From Pseudomonas hormoni (GTDB taxonomy: Bacteria > Pseudomonadota > Gammaproteobacteria > Pseudomonadales > Pseudomonadaceae): DNA of 64,000 bases. The position numbers and the translations under genes were made by a program. Positions 19,412 through 29,011 of the stretch are shown in pieces; the first letter of the stretch is position 1, and the number at the start of each line of letters is the position of its first letter. The stretch lies in NCBI RefSeq assembly GCF_018502625.1, contig NZ_CP075566.1:4715001-4779000 (forward strand). The letters are read 5' to 3'. The notes under the pieces were generated by a model that did not search any database, was not told where the DNA came from, and saw nothing but the letters and a program-made list of their open reading frames with translations.

Positions 19412-19437
19412 ACGGAGCGTGCGAACGCTCCGTTTTT
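19412..19437 (+). terminator. Rho-independent terminator after dksA
   Basis: A 9-bp perfect stem (ACGGAGCGT, GCGA loop, ACGCTCCGT) is followed by five T, 19 bp after the dksA stop. Confidence 0.9.
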
Positions 19438-19478
19438 GTTTCTGATATTTGCTGATATTTGTTGCGTCTTCGAAATTG

Positions 19479-19541
19479 CCTTCGCGAGCAAGCTTCGCTC
19501 CTACAAAGGCTGGCGCAATCTCCTGTAGGAGCGAAGGCGGC
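19479..19541. repeat. REP pair
   Basis: CCTTCGCGAGCAAGCTTCGC...TCCTACA (19479-19505) and a shorter inverse copy TGTAGGAGCGAAGGCGGC (about 19524-19541) form a compact inverted pair between the dksA terminator and gluQ. Confidence 0.85.
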
Positions 19542-19584
19542 TTCAAGCCATGCTCAAAACGATTGGACAGCCTGACATCGCCTT

Positions 19585-20481
19585 ATGACCACCATCGCCT
19601 CCCCCGCCTACATCGGACGCTTCGCCCCCACGCCAAGCGGCCACTTGCATTTCGGTTCGCTGGTCGCAGCACTGGCTTCGTACCTCGACGCGCGTGCGGT
19701 GGGTGGTCGCTGGCTGATGCGCATGGAAGACCTCGATCCGCCACGGGAAGAACCCGGCGCGCAAGCCGCCATTCTCAAGGCGCTGGAAAGCTACGGTTTC
19801 GAGTGGGACGGCGAACTGGTCCGACAGAGCGACCGGCACGACGCCTACGCTGAAGTGCTCAATCGCCTGTCCAATCATGGCCTGGCCTACGCCTGCACCT
19901 GTTCGCGAAAACAGCTGGAGCCCTATCACGGCATTTACCCGGGCCTGTGCCGCAATGCTGGCCATGGCACCGAAGACGCCGCGATTCGACTGCGCGTGCC
20001 CGAGCTCGAATACCACTTCATCGACCGCGTGCAAGGCGAATACCGCCAGCATCTGGGTCGGGATGTCGGTGATTTCGTGATCCGTCGCCGCGACGGACTC
20101 TACGCCTATCAACTGGCCGTGGTGCTCGATGACGCCTGGCAAGGCATCAGCGACATCGTCCGGGGCGCAGACCTGCTCGACTCCACGCCACGTCAGCTCT
20201 ATCTGCAAGAACTGCTGGGTTTCTCGCAACCGCGCTATCTGCACATCCCGCTGATTACCCAGCCTGACGGCAACAAGCTCGGCAAGTCCTACCGTTCGCC
20301 GCCGCTGACCGAAGATCAGGCCACGCCTTTATTACTGCGTGCATTGCGCGCGCTCGGGCAGAATCCGGGCGCCGAACTGGCGTATGCCACCCCGCGTGAA
20401 GTGCTGAACTGGGGAATCGTCCACTGGGATGCACTGAAGATCCCGCGCACACTCACCTTGCCCGAAGCGCAACTACAGTGA
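19585..20481 (+). CDS. gluQ: Glutamyl-Q tRNA(Asp) synthetase
   Basis: This 298-residue paralog of the GluRS catalytic domain attaches glutamate to queuosine at position 34 of tRNA(Asp). The HIGH-like motif is APTPSGHLHFGSL, the KMSKS-like motif is GNKLGKSYR, and the zinc ligands are in CTCSRKQLE and YPGLCR. The anticodon-binding domain is absent, as expected for GluQ-RS. It is downstream of dksA behind a terminator and REP pair, so readthrough or its own promoter is needed. Confidence 0.95.
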   Translation: MTTIASPAYIGRFAPTPSGHLHFGSLVAALASYLDARAVGGRWLMRMEDLDPPREEPGAQAAILKALESYGFEWDGELVRQSDRHDAYAEVLNRLSNHGLAYACTCSRKQLEPYHGIYPGLCRNAGHGTEDAAIRLRVPELEYHFIDRVQGEYRQHLGRDVGDFVIRRRDGLYAYQLAVVLDDAWQGISDIVRGADLLDSTPRQLYLQELLGFSQPRYLHIPLITQPDGNKLGKSYRSPPLTEDQATPLLLRALRALGQNPGAELAYATPREVLNWGIVHWDALKIPRTLTLPEAQLQ

Positions 20482-20558
20482 TCACACTTGCAGTGACGCG
20501 CCCATCCGTTACCATCGCCGCACGTTTTCGGGCACGCGCATAAAAAAGAGAGGCCGGG

Positions 20559-20735
20559 ATGTACATCTATCGCTTGGTCCTGCTCCTGGTAGTGGGGATT
20601 TATCTGTTCTCCCCGGCCATCATGGATTGGTGGATCGACGCCACTGGCGCCTGGTATCGCCCTTATCTGCTCTGGCTGATTCTGATCGTTGTGACCTTCA
20701 TCCTGCAGAGCCAAAAAGATGCCGATGAGCTTTAG
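20559..20735 (+). CDS. cbrX: CbrX, small membrane protein coupled to cbrA
   Basis: This 58-residue protein (MYIYRLVLLLVVGIYLFSPA..., C-terminus QSQKDADEL) has two hydrophobic helices at about 3-22 and 36-51. AAGAGAGG lies just upstream of the ATG. Its 3' end overlaps the start of cbrA by 11-17 nt, while cbrA lacks a good ribosome site of its own, which points to translational coupling. The position and size match the small ORF described as cbrX ahead of cbrA in other pseudomonads. Confidence 0.85.
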   Translation: MYIYRLVLLLVVGIYLFSPAIMDWWIDATGAWYRPYLLWLILIVVTFILQSQKDADEL

Positions 20736-23673
20736 CCTGACCCAGATGATCCTGATCAGCGCCGCGTACCTGGCGGTGCTGTTCGGCGTGGCCTGGATCA
20801 GCGAACGGGGCATGATCCCCCGGGCGATCATTCGCCACCCGCTGACGTACACCCTGTCGTTGGGTGTTTACGCCAGTGCCTGGGCGTTTTACGGCACCGT
20901 GGGCCTGGCCTATCAGTACGGCTACGGTTTTCTCTCCAGCTATCTAGGCGTTTCCGGTGCATTTCTGCTGGCGCCGGTGTTGCTGTATCCGATCCTGAAG
21001 ATCACCCGCACGTATCAACTGTCGTCGCTGGCCGACCTGTTCGCGTTCCGTTTCCGCAGCACCTGGGCCGGCGCACTGACCACTATCTTCATGCTGATCG
21101 GCGTGCTGCCATTGCTGGCGCTGCAGATTCAAGCGGTCGCCGACTCCATTGGCATCCTCACCCGCGAACCGGTGCAGCATCGTGTCGCCCTGAGCTTTTG
21201 CGCGCTGATTACGCTGTTCACGATTTTCTTTGGCTCGCGCCATATCGCCACCCGCGAGAAACACGAAGGGCTGGTGTTCGCGATTGCCTTTGAGTCGGTG
21301 ATCAAGCTGATCGCGATTGGCGGCGTTGGCCTATATGCGTTGTATGGCGTGTTCGACGGCCCGCAACAGCTGGAACTGTGGCTGCTGCAAAACCAGACCG
21401 CCCTCGCCGCTTTGCACACGCCTCTGCAGGAAGGCCCGTGGCGCACGCTGCTGCTGGTGTTCTTCGCCTCGGCGATCGTGATGCCGCACATGTACCACAT
21501 GACGTTTACCGAAAACCTCAACCCGCGCTCGCTGGTCAGTGCGAGCTGGGGCTTGCCGTTGTTCCTGCTGCTGATGAGCCTGGCCGTGCCGCTCATTCTC
21601 TGGGCCGGGCTGAAACTCGGCGCCACCACCAATCCTGAATATTTCACGCTGGGCATCGGTATCGCCGCCAACAGCAAGGCCTTGGCGCTGTTGGCGTATG
21701 TCGGCGGGCTATCGGCAGCGAGCGGGCTGATCATCGTCACCACCCTCGCACTGTCCGGGATGGCGCTGAACCACCTGGTGCTGCCGCTTTATCAGCCACC
21801 GGCAGAAGGCAACATCTACCGCTGGCTGAAGTGGACGCGTCGGGCGCTGATCGTCGCAATCATCATGGCTGGCTACGGTTTCTACCTGTTGCTGGGCGCT
21901 GAGCAGGATTTGGCCAACCTCGGCATCGTCGCGTTTGTGGCGACCTTGCAGTTCCTGCCGGGCGTGCTGTCTGTCCTTTATTGGCCGACCGCCAACCGTC
22001 GCGGCTTCATCGCCGGTTTGCTGGCGGGGATTCTGGTGTGGCTGGTGACCATGCTGCTGCCGCTGGTCGGCAACCTGCAAGGCTTCTACATCCCGCTGCT
22101 GAACATGATCTACGTGCTGGACGACACCAGTTGGCACATGGCCGCGATCGCCTCGCTGGCCGCCAACGTGCTGATGTTCACCCTGATCTCGCTGTTCACC
22201 AATGCCAGCCCCGAAGAGGCCAGCGCTGCCGAAGCCTGCGCCGTGGACAACGTGCGTCGCCCGCAACGCCGTGAACTGCACGCTGCCTCGCCCCAGGAGT
22301 TCGCCACGCAACTGGCCAAACCTTTGGGCGCCAAGGCTGCGCAGAAAGAAGTCGAACAAGCGCTGCGCGATCTCTATCTGCCGTTCGACGAGCGCCGGCC
22401 TTATGCCTTGCGCCGCTTGCGCGACCGGATCGAAGCCAACCTCTCGGGCCTGATGGGGCCGAGCGTCGCGCAGGACATGGTCGAGACTTTCCTGCCTTAT
22501 AAGGCCGGCGGTGAAAACTACGTCACCGAGGACATCCACTTCATCGAAAGCCGCCTCGAGGACTACCACTCGCGCCTCACCGGCCTTGCCGCCGAACTCG
22601 ATGCCCTGCGCCGTTATCACCGCCAGACCTTGCAGGAATTGCCGATGGGCGTCTGCTCACTGGCCAAGGATCAGGAAATCCTCATGTGGAACAAAGCCAT
22701 GGAGGAGCTGACCGGGATTGCCGCGCAGCGCGTGGTCGGCTCACGACTGAGCACCATTGCCGATCCGTGGAAAGAACTGCTGCAAGGCTTCATCAACCTG
22801 CCGGACGAACACTTGCACAAGCAACATCTGGCGCTTGATGGCCAGACTCGCTGGCTGAACCTGCACAAAGCGGCGATCGATGAACCGCTCGCGCCGGGTA
22901 ACAGCGGCCTCGTATTGCTGGTCGAAGACCTCACTGAAACCCAGATGCTCGAAGACAAGCTGGTGCACTCCGAGCGCCTGGCCAGTATCGGCCGCCTGGC
23001 CGCCGGCGTGGCCCATGAAATCGGCAACCCGATCACCGGCATCGCCTGTCTGGCGCAGAATCTGCGCGAAGAACGTGAAGACGATGGCGAGCTGAAGGAA
23101 ATCAGCGGACAGATTCTGGAGCAGACCAAACGCGTGTCGCGCATCGTTCAGTCGCTGATGAGTTTTGCCCACGCCGGCAGTCATCAGCACAGTGACGAGC
23201 CCGTCTGTCTGGCCGAAGTGGCCCAGGATGCCATCGGTTTGCTGGCCCTGAACCGACGCAATTTCGAAGTGCAGTTCTACAACCTGTGCGACCCCGATCA
23301 CTGGGTCGAAGGCGATCCGCAGCGACTCGCCCAGGTACTGATCAATCTGCTCTCAAACGCCCGTGACGCCTCGCCTCCCGGCAGCGCGGTGCGGGTCAAA
23401 AGCGAAGCCGGCGAACACACGGTCGACCTGATCGTGGAAGACGAAGGCAGCGGTATTCCGAAGAACATCATGGATAGATTGTTCGAACCTTTCTTCACCA
23501 CCAAGGATCCTGGCGAAGGCACCGGTCTGGGCCTTGCACTGGTCTATTCCATCGTTGAAGAGCATTATGGACAAATCACCATCGACAGCCCGGCTGATGT
23601 TCAAAGCCAACGCGGCACCCGTATCCGGGTGACCTTGCCGCGTCATGTCGAAGCGACGTCCGCTGTGAACTGA
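20725..23673 (+). CDS. cbrA: Sensor histidine kinase CbrA (transporter-fused)
   Basis: This kinase controls carbon/nitrogen balance and amino acid use with CbrB. The N-terminal half is a sodium/solute-symporter-like domain with about 13 helices (residues 1-500). A linker and a PAS domain (from [18 protein letters not shown]) come next, then the HisKA domain with the phosphorylated histidine in VAHEIGNP (residue 764 counted from this start) and HATPase_c with [19 protein letters not shown] and GTGLGLAL. All catalytic boxes are intact. A second ATG two codons upstream (20719) is equally possible (984 instead of 982 residues). It overlaps cbrX and precedes cbrB. Confidence 0.96.
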   Translation: MSFSLTQMILISAAYLAVLFGVAWISERGMIPRAIIRHPLTYTLSLGVYASAWAFYGTVGLAYQYGYGFLSSYLGVSGAFLLAPVLLYPILKITRTYQLSSLADLFAFRFRSTWAGALTTIFMLIGVLPLLALQIQAVADSIGILTREPVQHRVALSFCALITLFTIFFGSRHIATREKHEGLVFAIAFESVIKLIAIGGVGLYALYGVFDGPQQLELWLLQNQTALAALHTPLQEGPWRTLLLVFFASAIVMPHMYHMTFTENLNPRSLVSASWGLPLFLLLMSLAVPLILWAGLKLGATTNPEYFTLGIGIAANSKALALLAYVGGLSAASGLIIVTTLALSGMALNHLVLPLYQPPAEGNIYRWLKWTRRALIVAIIMAGYGFYLLLGAEQDLANLGIVAFVATLQFLPGVLSVLYWPTANRRGFIAGLLAGILVWLVTMLLPLVGNLQGFYIPLLNMIYVLDDTSWHMAAIASLAANVLMFTLISLFTNASPEEASAAEACAVDNVRRPQRRELHAASPQEFATQLAKPLGAKAAQKEVEQALRDLYLPFDERRPYALRRLRDRIEANLSGLMGPSVAQDMVETFLPYKAGGENYVTEDIHFIESRLEDYHSRLTGLAAELDALRRYHRQTLQELPMGVCSLAKDQEILMWNKAMEELTGIAAQRVVGSRLSTIADPWKELLQGFINLPDEHLHKQHLALDGQTRWLNLHKAAIDEPLAPGNSGLVLLVEDLTETQMLEDKLVHSERLASIGRLAAGVAHEIGNPITGIACLAQNLREEREDDGELKEISGQILEQTKRVSRIVQSLMSFAHAGSHQHSDEPVCLAEVAQDAIGLLALNRRNFEVQFYNLCDPDHWVEGDPQRLAQVLINLLSNARDASPPGSAVRVKSEAGEHTVDLIVEDEGSGIPKNIMDRLFEPFFTTKDPGEGTGLGLALVYSIVEEHYGQITIDSPADVQSQRGTRIRVTLPRHVEATSAVN

Positions 23674-23695
23674 GACCGTCGAGAGTATCGAATCA

Positions 23696-25132
23696 ATGCC
23701 GCACATTTTGATCGTCGAAGACGAAACAATTATCCGCTCCGCCTTGCGCCGCCTGCTGGAACGTAACCAGTACCAGGTCAGCGAAGCCGGTTCAGTGCAG
23801 GAAGCACAAGAACGCTTCACCATTCCCACGTTCGACCTGATCGTCAGTGACCTGCGCCTGCCTGGCGCGCCGGGCACCGAGTTGATCAAACTCGGCCAGG
23901 GCACTCCGGTGCTGATCATGACCAGCTACGCCAGCCTGCGTTCGGCGGTCGACTCAATGAAGATGGGCGCGGTGGATTACATCGCCAAGCCTTTCGACCA
24001 CGATGAAATGCTCCAGGCCGTCGCGCGCATCCTGCGTGACCGGCAATCGGTGCAGGCCAGCGGTGAACCTGCCGTCGGCAAAGCCGCCAATGGTGCGGCG
24101 AAACCGGGTATCGACAACAGCAACGGCGAAATCGGAATCATCGGCTCGTGCCCGCCGATGCAGGATCTGTACAGCAAGATCCGCAAAGTCGCGCCCACCG
24201 ATTCCAATGTCCTGATTCAGGGCGAGTCCGGCACCGGTAAAGAACTGGTGGCGCGCGCCCTGCACAACCTGTCCAAACGCGCCAAGGCACCGATGATTTC
24301 GGTGAACTGCGCGGCCATTCCGGAAAGCCTGATCGAGTCCGAACTGTTCGGCCACGAAAAAGGCGCGTTCACCGGCGCCAGCGCCGGACGTGCCGGCCTG
24401 GTAGAAGCGGCGGACGGCGGTACCTTGTTTCTCGATGAAATCGGCGAACTGCCGCTGGAAGCCCAGGCTCGCTTGCTGCGCGTGTTGCAGGAAGGCGAAA
24501 TTCGCCGGGTGGGCTCGGTGCAGTCGCAGAAGGTCGATGTGCGTTTGATCGCCGCGACCCACCGCGACCTCAAGAGCCTGGCCAAGATCGGTCAGTTCCG
24601 TGAAGACTTGTATTACCGCCTCCACGTGATCGCCCTGAAACTGCCGGCCCTGCGCGAGCGTGGCGCCGACGTGAATGAAATCGCCAATGCCTTCCTGGCG
24701 CGGCAGAGCGCGCGGGTCAACCGTACCGACCTGAAGTTCGCCCCGGACGCCGAGCAGGCGATTCGTCATTACTCCTGGCCGGGCAACGTGCGCGAGCTGG
24801 AAAACGCAGTCGAGCGCGCGGTCATCCTGTGCGAAAGCCCGGAGATTTCCGCCGAGCTGCTGGGCATCGACATCGAGCTGAGCGGGCTGGAGGACGACGA
24901 GTTCATTGGCCTGCCGCCGCAACAGGGCAACGGCGCCGGCAACAACAATCATGAGCCGACCGAAGACCTGTCGCTGGAAGACTACTTCCAGCACTTCGTT
25001 CTCGAGCATCAGGACCACATGACCGAAACCGAGCTGGCACGCAAACTCGGGGTCAGCCGCAAATGCCTGTGGGAGCGTCGTCAGCGCCTGGGTATCCCGC
25101 GGCGCAAGACCGGGGTGGCCAGCGAGAGCTGA
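23696..25132 (+). CDS. cbrB: Sigma-54-dependent response regulator CbrB
   Basis: This 478-residue NtrC-family activator has a receiver domain with acceptor D52 in [10 protein letters not shown]. The central AAA+ domain has Walker A GESGTGKE, the sigma-54 contact loop GAFTGA and Walker [14 protein letters not shown]-terminal Fis-type helix-turn-helix follows ([20 protein letters not shown]). With CbrA it activates crcZ, and so relieves catabolite repression by Crc/Hfq. It lies 22 bp after cbrA; its own target promoter lies directly downstream. Confidence 0.97.
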   Translation: MPHILIVEDETIIRSALRRLLERNQYQVSEAGSVQEAQERFTIPTFDLIVSDLRLPGAPGTELIKLGQGTPVLIMTSYASLRSAVDSMKMGAVDYIAKPFDHDEMLQAVARILRDRQSVQASGEPAVGKAANGAAKPGIDNSNGEIGIIGSCPPMQDLYSKIRKVAPTDSNVLIQGESGTGKELVARALHNLSKRAKAPMISVNCAAIPESLIESELFGHEKGAFTGASAGRAGLVEAADGGTLFLDEIGELPLEAQARLLRVLQEGEIRRVGSVQSQKVDVRLIAATHRDLKSLAKIGQFREDLYYRLHVIALKLPALRERGADVNEIANAFLARQSARVNRTDLKFAPDAEQAIRHYSWPGNVRELENAVERAVILCESPEISAELLGIDIELSGLEDDEFIGLPPQQGNGAGNNNHEPTEDLSLEDYFQHFVLEHQDHMTETELARKLGVSRKCLWERRQRLGIPRRKTGVASES

Positions 25133-25161
25133 ACGGGTAACACATGACTTTGTGAAAAAAC

Positions 25162-25187
25162 TGTTACCCCAGCTTTTTCACGTAACA
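25162..25187 (+). promoter_or_regulatory. CbrB upstream activator site
   Basis: TGTTAC, exactly 14 nt, then GTAACA. This equals the palindrome reported for CbrB binding upstream of crcZ. A further half-site GTAACA lies at 25137-25142, and a GGTAAC lies inside the loop of the cbrB terminator. The centre is about 135 bp from the crcZ start, normal for a sigma-54 enhancer. Confidence 0.8.
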
Positions 25188-25190
25188 GAA

Positions 25191-25225
25191 GCCGGGGCTT
25201 ACGGTAACGAAGCCCCGGTTTTTTT
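25191..25225 (+). terminator. Rho-independent terminator of cbrB
   Basis: CCGGGGCTT, a 9-nt loop, AAGCCCCGG and then seven T. It lies between the CbrB activator site and the crcZ promoter, insulating crcZ from cbrAB readthrough. Confidence 0.92.
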
Positions 25226-25284
25226 GGCCTCGGAAAACCTGATCAGGTGGCGCAACCCCTTGTTTTGCCGGGCCTCGCAAAAGT

Positions 25285-25300
25285 TGGCACGCACCCTGCT
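25285..25300 (+). promoter_or_regulatory. Sigma-54 (-24/-12) promoter of crcZ
   Basis: TGGCACG-CACC-CTGCT matches the RpoN consensus, with GG and GC at the required spacing. The predicted start is about 12 nt downstream, near 25311. Confidence 0.9.
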
Positions 25301-25310
25301 ATATGTTTGG

Positions 25311-25682
25311 TACAACAACAATAACAAGCAATGCACAAGACAATAAAAATAAGACGAATCGACTCACGCACAATAAAAACAAGACGGCGAGAGGCGCAGC
25401 TAACTGATTCTTTTGGAGAGGCGTTGTATTTGGGGCTTGCCCCACGACCAGGCCGAGAACAACAAAAACTGTCTTGAGACAGAGCCTGAACTGGTTGGAT
25501 CGCAAGATCACTGCAGCACAGCGACCAAAGCAATCCGTTTGCTCTTGGCTCCCGATTGGGAGGGTCATGAAGGAAAACTTCATGACGCGGGCACTCAACA
25601 AAAACAAGAAGCCCGAAACCAATAACAAAAATAGAACATGCAACTACTTCTTGGGGAGCTTCGGCTCCCCTTGTAGTTTCTG
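25311..25682 (+). ncRNA. crcZ: CrcZ, Crc/Hfq-sequestering small RNA
   Basis: This untranslated RNA of about 370 nt lies between cbrB and pcnB, the conserved position of crcZ. It carries six A-rich CA motifs of the AANAANAA type (about 25312-25328, 25340-25353, 25370-25383, 25458-25469, 25597-25609, 25620-25634), which bind Hfq/Crc and titrate it from target mRNAs. It ends in a GGGGAGC-TTCG-GCTCCCC hairpin (25653-25670) with a T-rich tail. The start is inferred from the -24/-12 promoter. Confidence 0.93.
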
Positions 25683-25701
25683 CGATTTGGAAACCCCGCT
25701 T

Positions 25702-25830
25702 CCTGTAGGAGCAGCCGGTCGACGCTCGATCGCTCGCGAAAAACGCAGGGACACCGCTGTGCATCAGGTTTGACGCGTTATCGTTAACGACCTTCGTCGG
25801 AACGCCGCCCGGAGCAAGCTCGCTCCTACA
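25702..25830. repeat. REPIN, diverged
   Basis: Outer arms CCTGTAGGAGC (25702-25712) and GGAGCAAGCTCGCTCCTACA (25811-25830) face each other across a long spacer. The spacer contains ACGCGTTATCGTTAACG (25773-25789), identical to 17 nt in the REPIN at 34447-34556. Confidence 0.8.
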
Positions 25831-25953
25831 GTGTGCGGCTTACAGCTCATATCTGCTGTGTCCTACACCATCCCCCGACTAAATGCTAGAATCCCCGCCC
25901 ATCATGCGGTCATTCTTCGTTATGGCCGAACATTCCTTCAAACAGTGCATCCC

Positions 25954-27357
25954 ATGCTGAAGAAGCTGTTCCAGTCATTCCGTTCTCCCAAGCGTCATAC
26001 GCAACACATCCGCAGCACGCCTGAAGTGCTTAACAGCGGCCAACATTCGCTGCAAAAGGCGCAATTCAGCCGTTACGCGGTGAATATCGTCGAACGCCTG
26101 CAGAACGCCGGTTACCAGGCTTACCTGGTCGGCGGTTGTGTGCGTGACATGATGCTCGGCATCACGCCAAAAGATTTCGACGTCGCCACCAGCGCCACGC
26201 CTGAACAGGTTCGCGCCGAATTCCGCAATGCGCGGATCATCGGTCGTCGCTTCAAACTGGTGCATATCCACTTTGGTCGCGAAATCATCGAAGTCGCGAC
26301 CTTCCGCGCCAATCACCCGCAAAACGACGAAGAGGAAGACAGTAACCAGTCTTCCCGCAACGAGAGCGGGCGCATCCTGCGCGATAACGTCTATGGCACG
26401 CTGGAAGAAGACGCGCAACGCCGCGACTTCACCATCAACGCCCTGTATTACGACCCGGTCAGCGAGCGCATTCTCGACTACGCCAACGGCGTACACGACA
26501 TCCGCAACCACCTGATCCGCCTGATTGGCGATCCGAAGCAACGTTACCAGGAAGACCCGGTACGGATGCTGCGGGCCGTGCGTTTCGCCGCCAAGCTGAA
26601 TTTCGGCATCGAAAAACACAGCGCCCTGCCGATCCGCGATCTGGCGCCGATGCTGCGCGAGATCCCGTCGGCCCGCCTGTTCGAAGAAGTGCTCAAGCTG
26701 TTCCTCTCCGGCCATGCCGCGGACACCTTCGAGATGCTGGTCGACCTGCAGCTGTTCGATCCGCTGTTCCCGGCCAGTGCCGAGGCGCTGGAATACAACC
26801 CGACGTACACCCACACCCTGATCAGCGAAGCGCTGGTCAACACCGACCTGCGGATCAAGCAAAACAAACCGGTGACCCCGGCGTTCCTGTTTGCAGCCCT
26901 GCTCTGGCCTGCCCTGCCGGCTCGCGTGTTGCGCTTGCAGGAACGTGGCATGCCGCCGATCCCTGCGATGCAGGAAGCGGCGCACGAGCTGATTGCCGAA
27001 CAGTGCCAGCGGATCGCGATTCCAAAACGTTTCACCATGCCGATCCGCGAAATCTGGGACATGCAGGAACGTCTGCCACGTCGCAGCGGTAAACGTGCCG
27101 ACCTGTTGCTGGACAACCCGCGGTTCCGCGCCGGTTACGACTTCCTGCTGCTGCGCGAAAGCGCCGGCGAGCAGACCGATGGCCTGGGCGAATGGTGGAC
27201 GGATTATCAGGACGCCAACGAAAGCGAACGTCGCGACATGATCCGCGACCTCAGCGGCAAGGACGACGGCGCAAGCGGTGCGCCACGCAAGCGTCGCCGC
27301 AGCGGCGGTGCCAAGCGCAAACGCGCGGCCGGCGCACCGAGCACCACGGGCGAGTAA
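25954..27357 (+). CDS. pcnB: Poly(A) polymerase PcnB
   Basis: This 467-residue enzyme adds poly(A) tails that speed RNA decay. It has class II nucleotidyltransferase motifs YLVGGCVRDMMLG and the catalytic DFD in KDFDVATSATPEQ, then the RRDFTIN and EDPVRMLRAVRFAAK blocks. The C-terminus is strongly basic (PRKRRRSGGAKRKRA), as in gammaproteobacterial PcnB. The ATG at 25954 (MLKKLFQSF) gives the family length; the frame is open upstream into the REPIN but without family similarity. It precedes folK by 2 bp. Confidence 0.96.
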   Translation: MLKKLFQSFRSPKRHTQHIRSTPEVLNSGQHSLQKAQFSRYAVNIVERLQNAGYQAYLVGGCVRDMMLGITPKDFDVATSATPEQVRAEFRNARIIGRRFKLVHIHFGREIIEVATFRANHPQNDEEEDSNQSSRNESGRILRDNVYGTLEEDAQRRDFTINALYYDPVSERILDYANGVHDIRNHLIRLIGDPKQRYQEDPVRMLRAVRFAAKLNFGIEKHSALPIRDLAPMLREIPSARLFEEVLKLFLSGHAADTFEMLVDLQLFDPLFPASAEALEYNPTYTHTLISEALVNTDLRIKQNKPVTPAFLFAALLWPALPARVLRLQERGMPPIPAMQEAAHELIAEQCQRIAIPKRFTMPIREIWDMQERLPRRSGKRADLLLDNPRFRAGYDFLLLRESAGEQTDGLGEWWTDYQDANESERRDMIRDLSGKDDGASGAPRKRRRSGGAKRKRAAGAPSTTGE

Positions 27358-27359
27358 AC

Positions 27360-27845
27360 ATGGAACGCATCTACATCGGCATGGGCAGCAACCTGGCTGA
27401 CCCCGCCGAACAATTGCGCAGCGCCGTCGAGGCGCTGGCGCAGTTGCCGCAGACCGAACTGGTCGGGGTTTCGGCGTTTTATCAAAGCGACTCGCTGCTG
27501 CCCGGCCAACCGCGCTACACCAACGCGGTCGCCGCCCTCGACAGCACGCTTGCCCCGCTGGCGCTGCTCGATGCGCTGCAAGCCATCGAGAACGGTCAGG
27601 GCCGCGAACGCCAGGAACGCTGGGGGCCGCGCACGCTGGATCTCGATATTCTGCTGTTCGGCGATCGACTGATCGATGAACCTCGCCTCAAGGTGCCTCA
27701 CTACCATATGCAGGAACGCGCGTTTGTTCTGTATCCGCTGGCCGAGCTGGCGCCGGTGGATTTGCGTTTGGCGGATGGGCGCAGCCTCAAGGACTTACTC
27801 GCAGAATGCCCGTTCGTCGGGCTGGAACGCCTCCCCCAAAATTGA
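27360..27845 (+). CDS. folK: 6-hydroxymethyl-7,8-dihydropterin pyrophosphokinase
   Basis: This 161-residue cytosolic folate enzyme transfers pyrophosphate from ATP to hydroxymethyl-dihydropterin. It has the N-terminal GMGSNLADPAEQLRSAV and the HPPK signature RWGPRTLDLDILLFGD. It lies 2 bp after pcnB, an arrangement conserved in Pseudomonas. A REPIN separates it from panB. Confidence 0.96.
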   Translation: MERIYIGMGSNLADPAEQLRSAVEALAQLPQTELVGVSAFYQSDSLLPGQPRYTNAVAALDSTLAPLALLDALQAIENGQGRERQERWGPRTLDLDILLFGDRLIDEPRLKVPHYHMQERAFVLYPLAELAPVDLRLADGRSLKDLLAECPFVGLERLPQN

Positions 27846-27852
27846 CAAAAAT

Positions 27853-27941
27853 CCCCTGTGGGAGCGAGCCTGCTCGCGATAGCGGTGGATCAGTCGGCAT
27901 CAATGCTGAATGACACACCGCATTCGCGAGCAAGCCCGCAC
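27853..27941. repeat. REPIN between folK and panB
   Basis: Arms CCCCTGTGGGAGCGAGCCTG and the inverse ending GAGCAAGCCCGCAC. The inner sequence (GGATCAGTCGGCATCAATGC, then TGAATGACACACC) recurs in inverted orientation in the REPIN after panC. Confidence 0.85.
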
Positions 27942-27990
27942 ACATTAGTTTTGTGTCGGGCATAAGATCTGTGGCTGCTGAATCGCATCA

Positions 27991-28030
27991 GTTACTCCGG
28001 TAACACCTCACGCGTAACAACGCGGTAACA
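27991..28030 (+). promoter_or_regulatory. Cluster of GTAACA repeats upstream of panB
   Basis: GTTAC-TCCG-GTAAC (27991-28004) is followed by two more GTAACA copies (28014-28019, 28025-28030), start-to-start 14 and 11 bp. They lie 180-220 bp before panB, ahead of a TTGACT at about 28038. The hexamer equals a CbrB half-site, but the full N14 palindrome is absent. It is reported as a repeat cluster of unknown function in the 365-bp folK-panB gap. Confidence 0.4.
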
Positions 28031-28210
28031 CACGCAATTGACTTCCCGAGTTCTCCTCACGACTATAGGCGTCCCGCTGCCGCCAACGCGGCGTTGAAGG
28101 GCGCAATCCAGGCCTTAAAAGCACGACAACAGACCGTGCGCCTGTATTTAACGAAGAATCACGCGCGTTACTCGCAGTAGTTTCCACAGCGCCTGAATGA
28201 GGAACTTTTC

Positions 28211-29011
28211 ATGCCAGCCATCACCCTGACCACTCTGCAAGGTCTCAAGCAAAAAGGTGAAAAAATCACCATGCTGACCTGCTATGACGCGACCTTCGCC
28301 CACGCCTGCAATGAGGCCGGCGTCGAAGTTCTGCTGGTGGGCGACTCCCTCGGCATGGTTCTCCAAGGTCACGACAGCACCCTGCCGGTGACCACCGCCG
28401 AGATGGCTTATCACGTCGCGTCCGTCAAACGCGGTAACACCGACGCGTTGATCCTCGCCGACTTGCCATTCATGGCCTACGCCACTCCCGAACAAGCCAT
28501 GACCAACAGTGCCCTGTTGATGCAGGCTGGTGCGCACATGGTCAAGGTCGAAGGCGCGCTGTGGCTGGCGGACTCGATCCGTCTGCTGGCCGAGCGCGGC
28601 ATCCCGGTGTGCGCGCACATGGGGCTGACGCCGCAGTCGGTGAATATCCTCGGCGGTTACAAAGTCCAGGGTCGCAATGAAAACCAGGCGCGGCAGATGC
28701 GTGCCGACGCGATCTCCCTCGAACAGGCTGGCGCGGCGATGCTGTTGCTCGAGTGCGTGCCGAGCGAACTGGCCGAAGAAATCACCCAGGCCGTGAAGAT
28801 CCCGGTGATCGGAATCGGCGCCGGCAGTGGCACCGACGGCCAGGTTCTGGTGCTGCACGACATGCTCGGTCTGTCGATCACTGGCCGGGTGCCGAAATTC
28901 GTGAAGAACTTCATGGCCGGGCAACAAAACATTCAGGCGGCACTTGGCGCTTATGTCTCCGAAGTCAAAGCAGTCACTTTCCCTGGTATCGAACACGGAT
29001 TCTCTGCATGA
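28211..29011 (+). CDS. panB: 3-methyl-2-oxobutanoate hydroxymethyltransferase
   Basis: This 266-residue TIM-barrel enzyme makes ketopantoate from 2-oxoisovalerate and methylene-tetrahydrofolate, the first step to pantothenate. Conserved blocks are [16 protein letters not shown] (metal aspartate), [10 protein letters not shown] and [25 protein letters not shown] precedes the ATG. Its last bases overlap panC (ATGA). The folate requirement and the adjacent folK make biochemical sense together. Confidence 0.97.
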   Translation: MPAITLTTLQGLKQKGEKITMLTCYDATFAHACNEAGVEVLLVGDSLGMVLQGHDSTLPVTTAEMAYHVASVKRGNTDALILADLPFMAYATPEQAMTNSALLMQAGAHMVKVEGALWLADSIRLLAERGIPVCAHMGLTPQSVNILGGYKVQGRNENQARQMRADAISLEQAGAAMLLLECVPSELAEEITQAVKIPVIGIGAGSGTDGQVLVLHDMLGLSITGRVPKFVKNFMAGQQNIQAALGAYVSEVKAVTFPGIEHGFSA

